Part shown: positions 53,905 through 63,811 of the stretch, piece by piece
How positions within the stretch are numbered: the stretch's first letter is position 1
How the letters are laid out: every line of letters begins with the position of its first letter
Source of the DNA: Chitinophaga sp. LS1
GTDB lineage: Bacteria > Bacteroidota > Bacteroidia > Chitinophagales > Chitinophagaceae
Assembly: GCF_034274695.1 (NCBI RefSeq)
Contig: NZ_CP128362.1
Coordinates: 4,528,501 to 4,592,500, forward strand
Length of the DNA: 64,000 nt
Reading direction: 5' to 3'
Made by a program: the position numbers and the translations under genes
Notes under the pieces: generated by a model
What the model saw: the letters and a program-made list of their open reading frames with translations, nothing else
The model's database searches: none
What the model was told of the DNA's origin: nothing

Positions 53905-55512
53905 ATGAAACGATATATCCTCATACTGATTTATAGTTTTCTGATAATGGCAGGCACCAACCTGTACGGACAATCCTCCTGTACCTGCGAATGCCTGAAG
54001 CCAATGTTCGACTATCTGATCGCATCTAACCGTCTCCAAACAAAAGAAACGGACCACATCATTCTTGCATCTCTCCTCAGAGATGCAAGAATGGCTGGTT
54101 ACGATGTCTCTTATACCAGGTGTGCAATCCTATATAAGAACATTAATAAGTACTTCTACGCCACCTCTACAGCTACTTCCGGCACCACTTATAGTGCCAG
54201 GATCGGTGATTGTGAAGTCAATATTAATGCTACCAGCTCCGTAACTTTCAATAATCTGCTAAGTAATGCCTGCACCGGCACTGGCGAAACAGTGACCTAC
54301 CATCTTTCCGGCAGTACTACCACCATCGCTACATTATCCATTGGCAATTGTTACACCTGCACAACAGCCGCTTCCGCCCTTTGTTACAGTGCTGTCACCG
54401 ACACCAGTGTGAATGCGTATACTTATGGGCTGGCAGGTAACTGGCGTCCCTCCAAAAGCTATGTCTACTATGGTAATCGTGCTGAAACAAACACAACAAC
54501 CGAAGTAGTGCTCAGAACCGGGGGAACCATATCAGCCTTTGCCCCATTCTGGAAAGTCGTTAACAAAAAATTGACTGCTCAGCAGGATACTACCCGTTGG
54601 GTGTGGAACAGCCAGACAACCCTCTATAACAAAAAAGGGCTGGAACTGGAAACAAGAGATCCTTTAAATAGATATACCGCTGGCCTGTACGGTTACCAGG
54701 ACGCCATGATCATTGCCGCTACTCAAAATGCGCGCTACAGAGAAGCCACCTACGAAGGCTTTGAAGACTATTATTATGGTGTACCTGCTTGTGATGAAGG
54801 CTGTAGCATAGGTCGTAACCTGGACTTTTCGGGGTATAAATCATATATCACGACCGAAGCACCACATACCGGCAAATACAGCATACGTATACCCGAAGAC
54901 TCAACAGTTGGTATCAGTGCCTCCGTTGTACAGGCCGATAGTACTTCCCTGGGACTGACTTTTAATACAAGTACGAATCTCTGCACCAGTACGAGCGTAT
55001 TGAAAAGTGTAAAAGCTACGGAGGATGCCTTGCTACCTATCTTCTCTCCAATTGCAGGCAAACAGATCGTAGTAAGTTGCTGGGTAAAAGAAGCACAACC
55101 ATGTACTGGCGAAACCTATGTGAACAATCGCCTTTCCATTGTAGTAAAACGTGCCGGCAATAGTGACACCACTTATACTGCTATTCCTAAAGGCGCTATC
55201 ATCGAAGGTTGGCAGCGTTATGAACAGGTCGTATCCCTGCCTGCCGGAAGTACCACCTTATCCATCTATTTGAAATCGTTGAATAGTACAGTCGTATACC
55301 TGGATGACCTCCGCATTCACCCATACAATGCGAACATGAAATCCTTTGCATACGATCCGGGTAATTTAAGGCTGATGGCCGAACTGGACGAAAATAACTA
55401 TGCAACCTTCTTTGAGTATGATGATGATGGTACACTGATCCGTCAAAAGAAAGAAACGGAAAGAGGAATAAAAACAATTTCAGAAAGCAGAAACGCCCTG
55501 TTAAAAGAATAG
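53905..55512 (+). CDS. Secreted partner of the Rhs toxin, unknown function
   Basis: A 535-residue secreted protein. The ATG at 53905 gives a clean signal peptide (residues 3-20, LILIYSFLIMAGTNLYGQ); upstream codons overlap the 2283-aa gene. A cysteine-rich start (SSCTCECLKP) and a carbohydrate-binding-like beta region (TEAPHTGKYSIRIPEDSTVG, STTLSIYLKSLNSTVVYLDD) follow. The C-terminus has the YD-like motif AELDENNYATFFEYDDDGTL and IRQKKETERGIKT, which recurs near Rhs genes in Bacteroidota. It ends 4 bp before the Rhs gene. Confidence 0.7.
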   Translation: MKRYILILIYSFLIMAGTNLYGQSSCTCECLKPMFDYLIASNRLQTKETDHIILASLLRDARMAGYDVSYTRCAILYKNINKYFYATSTATSGTTYSARIGDCEVNINATSSVTFNNLLSNACTGTGETVTYHLSGSTTTIATLSIGNCYTCTTAASALCYSAVTDTSVNAYTYGLAGNWRPSKSYVYYGNRAETNTTTEVVLRTGGTISAFAPFWKVVNKKLTAQQDTTRWVWNSQTTLYNKKGLELETRDPLNRYTAGLYGYQDAMIIAATQNARYREATYEGFEDYYYGVPACDEGCSIGRNLDFSGYKSYITTEAPHTGKYSIRIPEDSTVGISASVVQADSTSLGLTFNTSTNLCTSTSVLKSVKATEDALLPIFSPIAGKQIVVSCWVKEAQPCTGETYVNNRLSIVVKRAGNSDTTYTAIPKGAIIEGWQRYEQVVSLPAGSTTLSIYLKSLNSTVVYLDDLRIHPYNANMKSFAYDPGNLRLMAELDENNYATFFEYDDDGTLIRQKKETERGIKTISESRNALLKE

Positions 55513-55516
55513 CCCT

Positions 55517-58500
55517 ATGCGACAATTATTGCAAAAATATACCGGCATCTTTAGCGTGCTACTATTATTGCTGACCACAGCAATGGATAGCCATGCCCAG
55601 TCAGTCACCGTGCTCCGGCAGACACTGGATAGCAACAAGATCGCTGTAAATGATAGCATTGTGGTGACAGATGCCACATATTTCGACGTAACTAAACTAC
55701 CAAAGCTCGATACGCCTTATAGCGTAAAAAACGTCGTTACCTTAAAGATCAATGAATACTCAAAATTGTACCTTCCTTCGGAGTTTACAGCTTCTGTGAA
55801 GGTGAGGATTACATATACCAAACCAGACTTTAAAACCGATACCCTTTCACAGACGCTGACCATTAACTACAAATCTACCGATGCTTATACCAGCAGGTCC
55901 AGCTTTGTATTCAGCAATGCGCATAAGGTAAAGGTCGAGGTATTGAGTGTAACCATTACAGCTGAGAAGGATATCCTTCCTGCATTGACACTGGAAAATG
56001 AGATGTATGTTCGCCCCGTATATAAACTGGCTTGTACGGATGCGGTCACTAGTGTATCAAATAATGGTGCCCAGTTGGTGGATACCAGTGATGAGCTGAC
56101 GGTGCAATGGTCAGCAGTGGAAGGAGCAGATGCTTATGACCTGGAATGGACCCATATTGATTCTACCGCATTGTTCAGATATGGTACACCACTGGATACA
56201 GAGGCGGTATTCCGTAACAACGCTACCCGTGTGACCATTACAGGTACCAGCTATAATATACCACTCATGTTCGACGAGCCGGGTATTATATTTTATAGGG
56301 TAAGGTCTGTGCAGGAAAGGTCCAATAACGTGAGAATGGAGACTGTATGGAGCTCCAAATACAGTGCTGGATTCGGAAAATATGGTTATAGCGGACACGA
56401 ACGCTCTCTCAACTGGCAATCTGCCATCAGTTTTGCAGAAGAAGGAAAGCGTAAGGTAGTAGTCAATTATTATGATGGTAGCTTACACAGTCGTCAGACG
56501 GTTACCAAAGATAATAGTACGAATACGGCTATCGTAGCAGAGACAATGTATGATTACCAGGGGCGTCCTGCCATACAGGTAATGCCTGCACCTACATTAA
56601 GCAATGCAGTAAAATATTTCAGGAGTTTTAATAACGCTGCAAATGGAGCTGAATATGACAAGAACCAATATGATACCCTGGTTAGCACCAGTGACTATCT
56701 GACTGGCGGTGCAGCAGCGATGTCTTCTTTATCAGGAGCCAACCAGTATTATTCTGCAAATAATCCTGAGAGCAATCAGGGCATGAATCGTTACCTGCCA
56801 AACTCCAATGGGTATGCATTTACCCAGACAGAATATACACAGGATAATACCGGTAGAATCAGCAGGCAGAGCGGGGTAGGCGACGTATTTAAATTGGGTA
56901 GCAATCACGAGACCCGTTATCAGTACGGCAGCCCAAGTCAGGAGGAGCTGGATTTATTATTTGGTACGGATGTAGGAGATAAAACACACTATTTTAAAAA
57001 TTCCGTAAAGGATGCAAATGGCCAGGTTGCAATAACGTATGTTGACATGCATGGGCGTACAATTGCTACCGCGCTGGCAGGAAGTCCGGATAGTGCAAAT
57101 CTTTCCGCATTGCCGGGTGTTACACCGCTGACTTACCTGGATACATTGTCACGTCAGGGGAGTAATCAACTCAAAGACCTGACACTTGAAACAGTTGAGA
57201 GTAAGATCGTATCTGTTGATGCTACATATACGTTCCGCTACAAGTTGAATACACCTTCTGTAAAGATGCCGGATTGCAATGGTGTCATCGTTGACTATCC
57301 TGTACGATACGATCTGTATATTACTATCACGGATGACGCAAATAACCAGCGTTTACCTGGTAAAAAAGCCTATGAAAGGGTATTCCGTAACTATACAGCA
57401 GGTACCGATCCAACTGCAAATTCAACAGTACAAAATATCGATGTAACTGATTCATTGGCGTTGACTTCAGGATCTTACCTGATCACGAAACGTCTTGTAG
57501 TGAACAGTGATGCACTTGCTTATTACCGGGACAATATTTACATGGCCAAATCCCTGTGTAAGACGCTGGATGACTTTATCAATGATCAAAGAGCATTGCA
57601 GCCTACAACGGACTGTTTACCATCCTGCCAGGCATGTTTTGTAAGTATTGGTAGCTGGGATAACTTCCGGGCCAACTATATGAGCGTAGGCCAGATCCAG
57701 GATACTGCTGCCAGCCGGGGTGCAGCATGGACTGCCTATGAAGCAGCCATCGATGCCTGTAACGCGCTGTGCGATAGTACTGCTCAGACTACAAATGTAT
57801 TGAAGCAAATGTTGCTGGATGTGACAGCTCCGTCAGGACAATATGCAGTGCCGGAAGATAGTGCGAATATTTTCTCTATCTTTTATAGTGATTCTGATGT
57901 TAAACTGCCTCCATACCAGGATACTCTAATTGTGTATCTGGATGAGAATGGTAAAAAGGATACAGTATATGATGAACAGACAGGAGCATGGGTGATTCCG
58001 CAAAAACTGACAGCCACCCAGTTTGGGAGTAAGTTTAAGTCTTCCTGGGCAAATGCGTTATTGAAATATCATCCGGAATATTGTAAATACCTGACTTATA
58101 TTAAGTATAAGTCAAGTTATGACTGGGATGATAAATTTTCAAAAATAGATACCTATGCAGATGCCGTAGCAGCGGGATACCTGAACCCATTGGGAGATTC
58201 TACTTACGGTAATTTTACAATTGTAACCGCTAATGTCGATCCGATTAAATACACCAGTATTAAGGATGGTTTGAATAACCGGATAAATAACTACATGAAG
58301 AACAATCCATCTAACGTCAGCATGTATACCATGGCGATGGTTCGTGTGAAGTGTCCTTCCAATGGAACGTGTTATCAGACCAGTATTTATCCAACAACCG
58401 CTTTTGGTTTGCTGACCTGTACAGCAGATCTGGATATGGCATGGCGTGCTTTCAGGGAGAGCTATAAGACAGAAAAGCATAACCTGATTGATGCAGTGAT

Positions 58501-61500
58501 TGATGCAGCTTCCTGTTCCGGTACCCCAAAGATATCATCTGCTACACTCATTGATTCAGGATTCCAGCCAGTTTTTTATGTAGCTGATAAGGCAGTCAGC
58601 GAGCAGGGTCCTTCTTACCTGAATCAAAATCAGGGTTCAGATTCAGTGCGTGTGTCAATGGATTCATCTTATGCCCAGAATTGTAGAGCTTACATTGCAG
58701 ATTGGTACAGTAAACTGATTGGTTGTATTGATTCAGTTACTCTTACTAACGTGATCTTACCAAGATTAGTAGAGGTATGTAAACAGGGTTCAGATATATC
58801 ACATCCATTTGGCTCGAGTACAGTAGCACCGGGTAGCACTTATACATACAAAAGTTTCCAGGCAGTATTGGATGCATATTATGCGGGTAAAAACCTACAG
58901 GCTTATACCTGCAATGCTTACCAGATTACCTCTCCGGCACCTTACGATCAGCAGCCGGCTTATTACGACATCACGTTATACAGCAAACCAGACGATTGTC
59001 AGTGTACTAAGTTGAATGCGCTGAAGAGTGAATACACAGCGAAAGGAACAAGCCTCACATTTGCTGCTTATCTGACGGCTACGAGAGGTATCCATATGAC
59101 CCAGGCGAACCTGGATTCATTGTTGAGCTCATGTAATGGTAATAGCACGTGTGTCAGCCTTACATCTCCTATTACTATTCCACCGGCATTACAGTGCTAT
59201 ACGGGCGATATCTGTATAGGTTGTAAGGTAATTGATACATTGTATAATAGTTATATTTCCAAATATCCGGGTAATGCACCAGTAAGAGAGACAACAGATA
59301 GTGTGCAGATGAAGAAGAACCAGTTGTTCGAAAACTATATGAACGTGAGACTGGGCTTTAATAAGCATTATTGGGAGTATATGGACTTCAGGACTAACCA
59401 GTGCCAGATCAGTGATACGACAGGCGGTACTATCATAGCGAGGGTTTCTAATGTCTCTGATCCTGTCGCTGATACCATATTATTATGTGGAAAGTCAGTG
59501 ACTATCTTCACTACAGTCAAGGATACAATCAACAATTGTTCTGATAGTGCCTTCCTGGTATATAGCAAGGGGTATGACTTATACAATAATTACAAGGATG
59601 TCCTGAAGAATAATTTTGATAAGATTTATCGTGATACGGCGATTGCTGGTGGGCTGCGTGAGTTGTTTACATTAGGGTATGGCACCAGTGAGTATCAGTA
59701 TACTTTGTATTATTATGACCAGGCAGGGAACCTGACAAGGACGATTCCGCCAGCGGGAGTGGTGATAGATCGGAGTGCGGCATGGAAGGCAAATCTGGCA
59801 GCGGCGAGAAGAGCGGGTACACGGTTCGTGCCGGCGCATCAGATGGCGACGGAGTATAGGTATAATACGCTGAATCAGATTGCTTCGAAGAAAACACCTG
59901 ATGATAGTATTACTAATTACTGGTATGATAAATTAGGTAGGGCGGTTGTTTCTCAGAATGTGAAACAATCATTAGCTAAAAACTATAGTTATACAAACTT
60001 TGATGCACTGGGCCGGCCGATTGAGGTAGGAGAGATCACTAGTGCTACAGCGATGACTAGTACAATTAGCCGAAGTGAGCAAAGTTTAGCAAGCTGGTTA
60101 AATGCAGCAGCGGCTACCCGTACGCAGATTACAAAAACGGTTTATGATATTGCTTATTATGCATCTGATACCGTGCTGGTGCAGGATAATCTTAGAAACC
60201 GGGTTTCGTGGATGGCAATGTTTGATGATGCTGCGTCTCTGAATACTACAGATGGATTGGATTATTCGAGTGGTACATTCTATAGTTATGATATCCATGG
60301 TAATGTTAAGTCCTTGTTACAGGACTACAAGCATGGAAACATGCTTATAAATGGTAACCGCTTCAAGACTATTAATTATCAATATGATTTAATTAGCGGT
60401 AAGGTTAATTTTGTAGCGTATGAGCCAGGGAAGAAAGATGCCTTTTATCATCGTTATAGCTATGATGCGGAAAACCGCCTGACCAACGTTGAAACCAGTC
60501 ACGATAGTATCTATTGGGAGAATGACGCCTGGTATGAATACTATAAGCATGGTCCGCTGGCTCGTGCAGTGATAGGTCAGCAACAGGTACAGGGTATTGA
60601 TTATGCATACACATTACAAGGGTGGCTGAAAGGGATAAACAGTACCGCGCTCACGCCAACATTTGATATGGGAGGTGACGGTGCCAGTGGTAGCCTGGTA
60701 GCGAAAGATGCATTTGGATTCGGTATCCACTACTTTGGTAGTAGAGAATATACACCTGTTAATACTTCCGTTAAGCCATTTGCTGTGGCAGTTGGCAATA
60801 GCCCGTTATTCAATGGTAATATCTCTGCTATCAGCCAAAGCATTTCAACACTTGGCACCCCGCTGGAATATACTTATTCCTACGACGTTCTCAACCGACT
60901 TACAGGTATGGTCGCCAATAAGGGGCTGGATAGTTTAACCAACTCCTGGACCAATGCCTTCACAGCGCTTTCAGATTTCAAAGAAGCAGTTACCTATGAT
61001 GGAAATGGTAATATCCTGACTTATAATCGTAATGGTAATAAAACCTTTGCAGGTTCGCCTTTAGGAATGGATAGCCTGACTTATCATTACTGTCCTGGTA
61101 CAAATAAGCTTTCCTATGTGACAGACCTGGTAAGAGGCGCTAATTATGGAAATGATATTGATAACCAGTCAATTGGTAATTACAAGTACGATAGTATTGG
61201 TAATATGGTTTCTGATGTCCGTGCCGGGGTGGATAGTATTAAGTGGAATGTATATGGTAAAATAGCCAAAATATATAAGCATGATACGACTTCTATAGTC
61301 TATGCCTATGATGCAGCTGGAAACCGGATCAGTAAGTCAGTGATCAGCAAAACGCAAGATACTGTTCAGACATTCTATATACGTGACGCTACGGGCAACA
61401 TACTGAGTACGTATACTTATCGGGATACATCCGTTAATAGTGGCCAGTTAAGTCAGATAGAAGCCAATTTGTATGGTTCCAGCCGTTTAGGGATGACAAC

Positions 61501-62998
61501 CCTGGCAACTAATGTACAGGATGCAACACCAACACCGACAACTAGTATCATAGGGTTAGGTTATGGGAAAAATATTACATTTACAAGAGGAAAGAAGTTC
61601 TTTGAGTTAACGAACCATTTGGGAAATGTGCTTGCAACGGTTTCTGACAGGAAAACGGGGGTGTCACTCAATAATTCTAGTATAGATTCTTATAATCCTG
61701 TTATTAACTCGGCCCAGGAATACTATCCATTCGGTATGCTGATGCCTGGAAGAGGTGGGCATATAGGGACAGGAAGGAATGTTGCGGGTAGTACTGTTGT
61801 AATGAATGGGGATACCATCCCTGCGACACTGACAGTCACTCAGCGTACGAATAATACTCCGGGAACTTATATGGCTACGCAGGTGATAAGTTTTGAAGGG
61901 GAGTTTGCAAGTGGGACTGGTGATGAGTTAACTACGCTGTTTGTGGATCAGACGAGTGCCGATCCTGGGACTGAGAGTGGAGTGAGTTATGGTATAACTG
62001 CTAAAGGATATCCATATGGGTTTAACGGAAAGGAGAATGATAATGATGTGAAGGGTGAGGGGAATGAGCAGGATTATGGAATGAGGGTATATGATCCACT
62101 GGCTGCCCGTTTCCTAAGTGTAGACCCAATAACATTTCAGTATCCAGAATTAACACCTTATCAATTTGCAAGTGATCGTCCGATTGATGGGATAGATCAA
62201 GATGGTCTGGAGTGGATGCAAAGTATACCTTATTCAATAAAATGGAAATCTCACATCAAACTCGCATACGCTAAGCAAGTAGCTAATCAAAATGCCCCCA
62301 CTATAAGAGCTTATATTCCTAATTGGGCGGATACATGGAGGGAGTGGAATGATAGCAAATCGTCAACTCATAGCTGGGCGATTCTTTCGAGATTAGTCTA
62401 TCAGATAGTTAATGATGGGAAAATTGCATATACTACAGCCACAGAAGGAAAAAATCATGCAAGAGGAATTGATAACGCAGGAATAACGAATTATAAAGAA
62501 AGAGTAGGTGCTTCATTATCGACCTTGTCTAATGTTGTTCTTCCTATTGTTGAAAGTGGGGCAGCTAAAGGATTATCTCTTGGTGGGAATATTACTGATA
62601 ACTCTGAATTAACACTTTTTAGGAAAGGAAATACGGGTGCTTTTTCTGAATTAGAAGTTCCAATGAGGTTAAAAGATGTAAAAAGTGTTGCAGAGAGAGC
62701 AGGTGTTGGCTTGAAGGGAATTAAAATAAAGATTGATAGAGATTTTGAAAAGATGGCGTCAAATTTTCCATATGTTGCATCTGCTCAAGATAAGACGATT
62801 ACATTATTCCCCAAAGCCTTTTCTGATTATGAAACTCTTGTAAAAACGTTAGGGCATGAGAGAACTCACATTATGCAATACTCAATTTGGGGTACCAGTG
62901 TAGATATGAAAACAATACAAGGATTTGAAAATGCGGCCTATGGAATAGAAAACACTTTTTGGGAATATTATAAAAAGGAAATTTATAAAGTAAAATGA
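55517..62998 (+). CDS. Rhs-repeat polymorphic toxin with HExxH C-terminal tip
   Basis: A 2493-residue secreted protein (signal peptide ends MDSHAQ near residue 28). Fibronectin-like domains occupy residues 30-280, and a DUF6443-type block follows (FAEEGKRKVVVNYYDGSLHS, about residues 310-430). A Cys-rich middle leads to YD/Rhs repeats from about residue 1390. The Rhs core ends at residue 2233 (PLAARFLSVDPITFQYPELT, then DGIDQDGLEW). The remaining 260 residues form an AT-rich variable tip. It carries the zinc-metallopeptidase motif HERTH at 2447-2451 and candidate third ligands Glu2471 or Glu2478. The likely toxic activity is proteolysis. The stop overlaps the next gene as ATGA. Confidence 0.85.
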   Translation: MRQLLQKYTGIFSVLLLLLTTAMDSHAQSVTVLRQTLDSNKIAVNDSIVVTDATYFDVTKLPKLDTPYSVKNVVTLKINEYSKLYLPSEFTASVKVRITYTKPDFKTDTLSQTLTINYKSTDAYTSRSSFVFSNAHKVKVEVLSVTITAEKDILPALTLENEMYVRPVYKLACTDAVTSVSNNGAQLVDTSDELTVQWSAVEGADAYDLEWTHIDSTALFRYGTPLDTEAVFRNNATRVTITGTSYNIPLMFDEPGIIFYRVRSVQERSNNVRMETVWSSKYSAGFGKYGYSGHERSLNWQSAISFAEEGKRKVVVNYYDGSLHSRQTVTKDNSTNTAIVAETMYDYQGRPAIQVMPAPTLSNAVKYFRSFNNAANGAEYDKNQYDTLVSTSDYLTGGAAAMSSLSGANQYYSANNPESNQGMNRYLPNSNGYAFTQTEYTQDNTGRISRQSGVGDVFKLGSNHETRYQYGSPSQEELDLLFGTDVGDKTHYFKNSVKDANGQVAITYVDMHGRTIATALAGSPDSANLSALPGVTPLTYLDTLSRQGSNQLKDLTLETVESKIVSVDATYTFRYKLNTPSVKMPDCNGVIVDYPVRYDLYITITDDANNQRLPGKKAYERVFRNYTAGTDPTANSTVQNIDVTDSLALTSGSYLITKRLVVNSDALAYYRDNIYMAKSLCKTLDDFINDQRALQPTTDCLPSCQACFVSIGSWDNFRANYMSVGQIQDTAASRGAAWTAYEAAIDACNALCDSTAQTTNVLKQMLLDVTAPSGQYAVPEDSANIFSIFYSDSDVKLPPYQDTLIVYLDENGKKDTVYDEQTGAWVIPQKLTATQFGSKFKSSWANALLKYHPEYCKYLTYIKYKSSYDWDDKFSKIDTYADAVAAGYLNPLGDSTYGNFTIVTANVDPIKYTSIKDGLNNRINNYMKNNPSNVSMYTMAMVRVKCPSNGTCYQTSIYPTTAFGLLTCTADLDMAWRAFRESYKTEKHNLIDAVIDAASCSGTPKISSATLIDSGFQPVFYVADKAVSEQGPSYLNQNQGSDSVRVSMDSSYAQNCRAYIADWYSKLIGCIDSVTLTNVILPRLVEVCKQGSDISHPFGSSTVAPGSTYTYKSFQAVLDAYYAGKNLQAYTCNAYQITSPAPYDQQPAYYDITLYSKPDDCQCTKLNALKSEYTAKGTSLTFAAYLTATRGIHMTQANLDSLLSSCNGNSTCVSLTSPITIPPALQCYTGDICIGCKVIDTLYNSYISKYPGNAPVRETTDSVQMKKNQLFENYMNVRLGFNKHYWEYMDFRTNQCQISDTTGGTIIARVSNVSDPVADTILLCGKSVTIFTTVKDTINNCSDSAFLVYSKGYDLYNNYKDVLKNNFDKIYRDTAIAGGLRELFTLGYGTSEYQYTLYYYDQAGNLTRTIPPAGVVIDRSAAWKANLAAARRAGTRFVPAHQMATEYRYNTLNQIASKKTPDDSITNYWYDKLGRAVVSQNVKQSLAKNYSYTNFDALGRPIEVGEITSATAMTSTISRSEQSLASWLNAAAATRTQITKTVYDIAYYASDTVLVQDNLRNRVSWMAMFDDAASLNTTDGLDYSSGTFYSYDIHGNVKSLLQDYKHGNMLINGNRFKTINYQYDLISGKVNFVAYEPGKKDAFYHRYSYDAENRLTNVETSHDSIYWENDAWYEYYKHGPLARAVIGQQQVQGIDYAYTLQGWLKGINSTALTPTFDMGGDGASGSLVAKDAFGFGIHYFGSREYTPVNTSVKPFAVAVGNSPLFNGNISAISQSISTLGTPLEYTYSYDVLNRLTGMVANKGLDSLTNSWTNAFTALSDFKEAVTYDGNGNILTYNRNGNKTFAGSPLGMDSLTYHYCPGTNKLSYVTDLVRGANYGNDIDNQSIGNYKYDSIGNMVSDVRAGVDSIKWNVYGKIAKIYKHDTTSIVYAYDAAGNRISKSVISKTQDTVQTFYIRDATGNILSTYTYRDTSVNSGQLSQIEANLYGSSRLGMTTLATNVQDATPTPTTSIIGLGYGKNITFTRGKKFFELTNHLGNVLATVSDRKTGVSLNNSSIDSYNPVINSAQEYYPFGMLMPGRGGHIGTGRNVAGSTVVMNGDTIPATLTVTQRTNNTPGTYMATQVISFEGEFASGTGDELTTLFVDQTSADPGTESGVSYGITAKGYPYGFNGKENDNDVKGEGNEQDYGMRVYDPLAARFLSVDPITFQYPELTPYQFASDRPIDGIDQDGLEWMQSIPYSIKWKSHIKLAYAKQVANQNAPTIRAYIPNWADTWREWNDSKSSTHSWAILSRLVYQIVNDGKIAYTTATEGKNHARGIDNAGITNYKERVGASLSTLSNVVLPIVESGAAKGLSLGGNITDNSELTLFRKGNTGAFSELEVPMRLKDVKSVAERAGVGLKGIKIKIDRDFEKMASNFPYVASAQDKTITLFPKAFSDYETLVKTLGHERTHIMQYSIWGTSVDMKTIQGFENAAYGIENTFWEYYKKEIYKVK
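62216..62995 (+). other. Variable toxin tip (HERTH metallopeptidase-like) of the Rhs protein
   Basis: These codons follow the conserved DGLEW end of the Rhs core. Composition becomes visibly A-rich compared with the Rhs core. The tip ends in GHERTHIMQYSIWG followed by an alpha-helical segment FENAAYGIENTFWEYYKK, an arrangement typical of zincin-type toxins. The first part (SIPYSIKWKSHIKLAYAK, then SSTHSWAILSRLVYQ) is not recognised. Confidence 0.7.
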
Positions 62999-63276
62999 AG
63001 ACAAAAAACAACTGGACAGATATTATAAACAGGGTTCTAAAGGGAGAAGAAAATATAGTTTCTCCTTTTGATAAAGAAGGTATTATAGAGTCCATTTTTG
63101 TTCTCGTTCAGAAAGATACAGGAATGGGGTGGGGCTTAGTGTGGTGTTCAAAAACTCATAGGGGAGTACGTTTGTCGAGAATGCAGATTCCTGATACAGT
63201 TAAGTCTGTTTTTACAAATGACTTGGATAGTTATTTAGATTCTATACCGAAAATTGAATTTGAGAGTATAGATTAA
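62995..63276 (+). CDS. Putative immunity protein for the HERTH toxin tip
   Basis: A 93-residue soluble protein with no signal peptide. It starts within the stop codon of the toxin gene (ATGA), the usual layout of toxin-immunity pairs. The sequence contains SPFDKEGIIESIFVLVQKD, a Trp-rich turn (GMGWGLVWCSKTHRG) and an acidic C-terminus ending FESID. I recognise no known immunity family. Its composition is AT-rich like the tip rather than like the Rhs core, which suggests they were acquired together. Confidence 0.65.
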   Translation: MKTKNNWTDIINRVLKGEENIVSPFDKEGIIESIFVLVQKDTGMGWGLVWCSKTHRGVRLSRMQIPDTVKSVFTNDLDSYLDSIPKIEFESID

Positions 63277-63313
63277 TGACACCCTAAGTTGATAAGTCTC
63301 AACATACTTAAAT

Positions 63314-63343
63314 ACTAATGCCTGGTAATTACCAGGCATTAGT
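63314..63343. repeat. 30-bp perfect palindrome
   Basis: The 30 bases are their own reverse complement without a mismatch (half-site ACTAATGCCTGGTAA). It lies 37 bp after the immunity gene and directly before the decayed toxin tip. A T-tract is absent, so a terminator is possible but not certain; a recombination site is another option. Confidence 0.75.
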
Positions 63344-63780
63344 AATAGTGCGATGTTATGGTTTGATTTGACATCTCATGAAGTTGGTCATATTCGTGAT
63401 TGATATTAAAGAAATTGGAGGTGGAAGAATGAAGTGTTTTTCGACATTTGCTGTCGAATATCTAAAAGCAAGGAGTCATGATGGTTTATGGCGTGAAGAA
63501 GGACCGAAAAAGGCACCACAGAATTTAGGGCTTTTGTTGATTCATATTATGGTGCTAACAGGCTGAAGAAGTTGTTCGAAAAAATAAAAAAAATACAGAT
63601 AGAGATATTATCAGTAGGCTTGACCAATGGTGGAATAAATATCAGAAATACGAAAAAAGCAGGGTATCCAGTGAAATCAATTATCTTAAGAATATGAATC
63701 AATTTTGGAATCAAGACCAGTCCATTTACTTAATACCGCTTGTATTAGGATTTTGTCAGGATAGGCACCAGCAATATCAT
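63344..63780 (+). pseudogene. Decayed second toxin tip with HEVGH motif
   Basis: The forward strand shows a coherent protein scattered over frames. Frame 2 gives MLWFDLTSHEVGHIRD then TGA (63353-63403). Frame 0 continues with GGGRMKCFSTFAVEYLKARS and HDGLWREEGPKKA (about 63405-63515). Frame 2 resumes with TEFRAFVDSYYGANRLKKLF (from 63518). Frame 1 then carries DRDIISRLDQWWNKYQKYEK (to about 63780). HEVGH is an HExxH zinc motif, so this is probably an orphan metallopeptidase tip. Two of the three shifts fall at A-runs, so sequencing error cannot be excluded. No start or Rhs core precedes it. Confidence 0.55.
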
Positions 63781-63811
63781 CACTCCACTAAATCAATAAC
63801 TAGAACCAATT

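Noticed and set aside
63378..63566. A 62-residue intact gene
   Set aside because: It holds only the middle part of a protein that continues in other frames on both sides, so it is treated as part of the decayed toxin tip.
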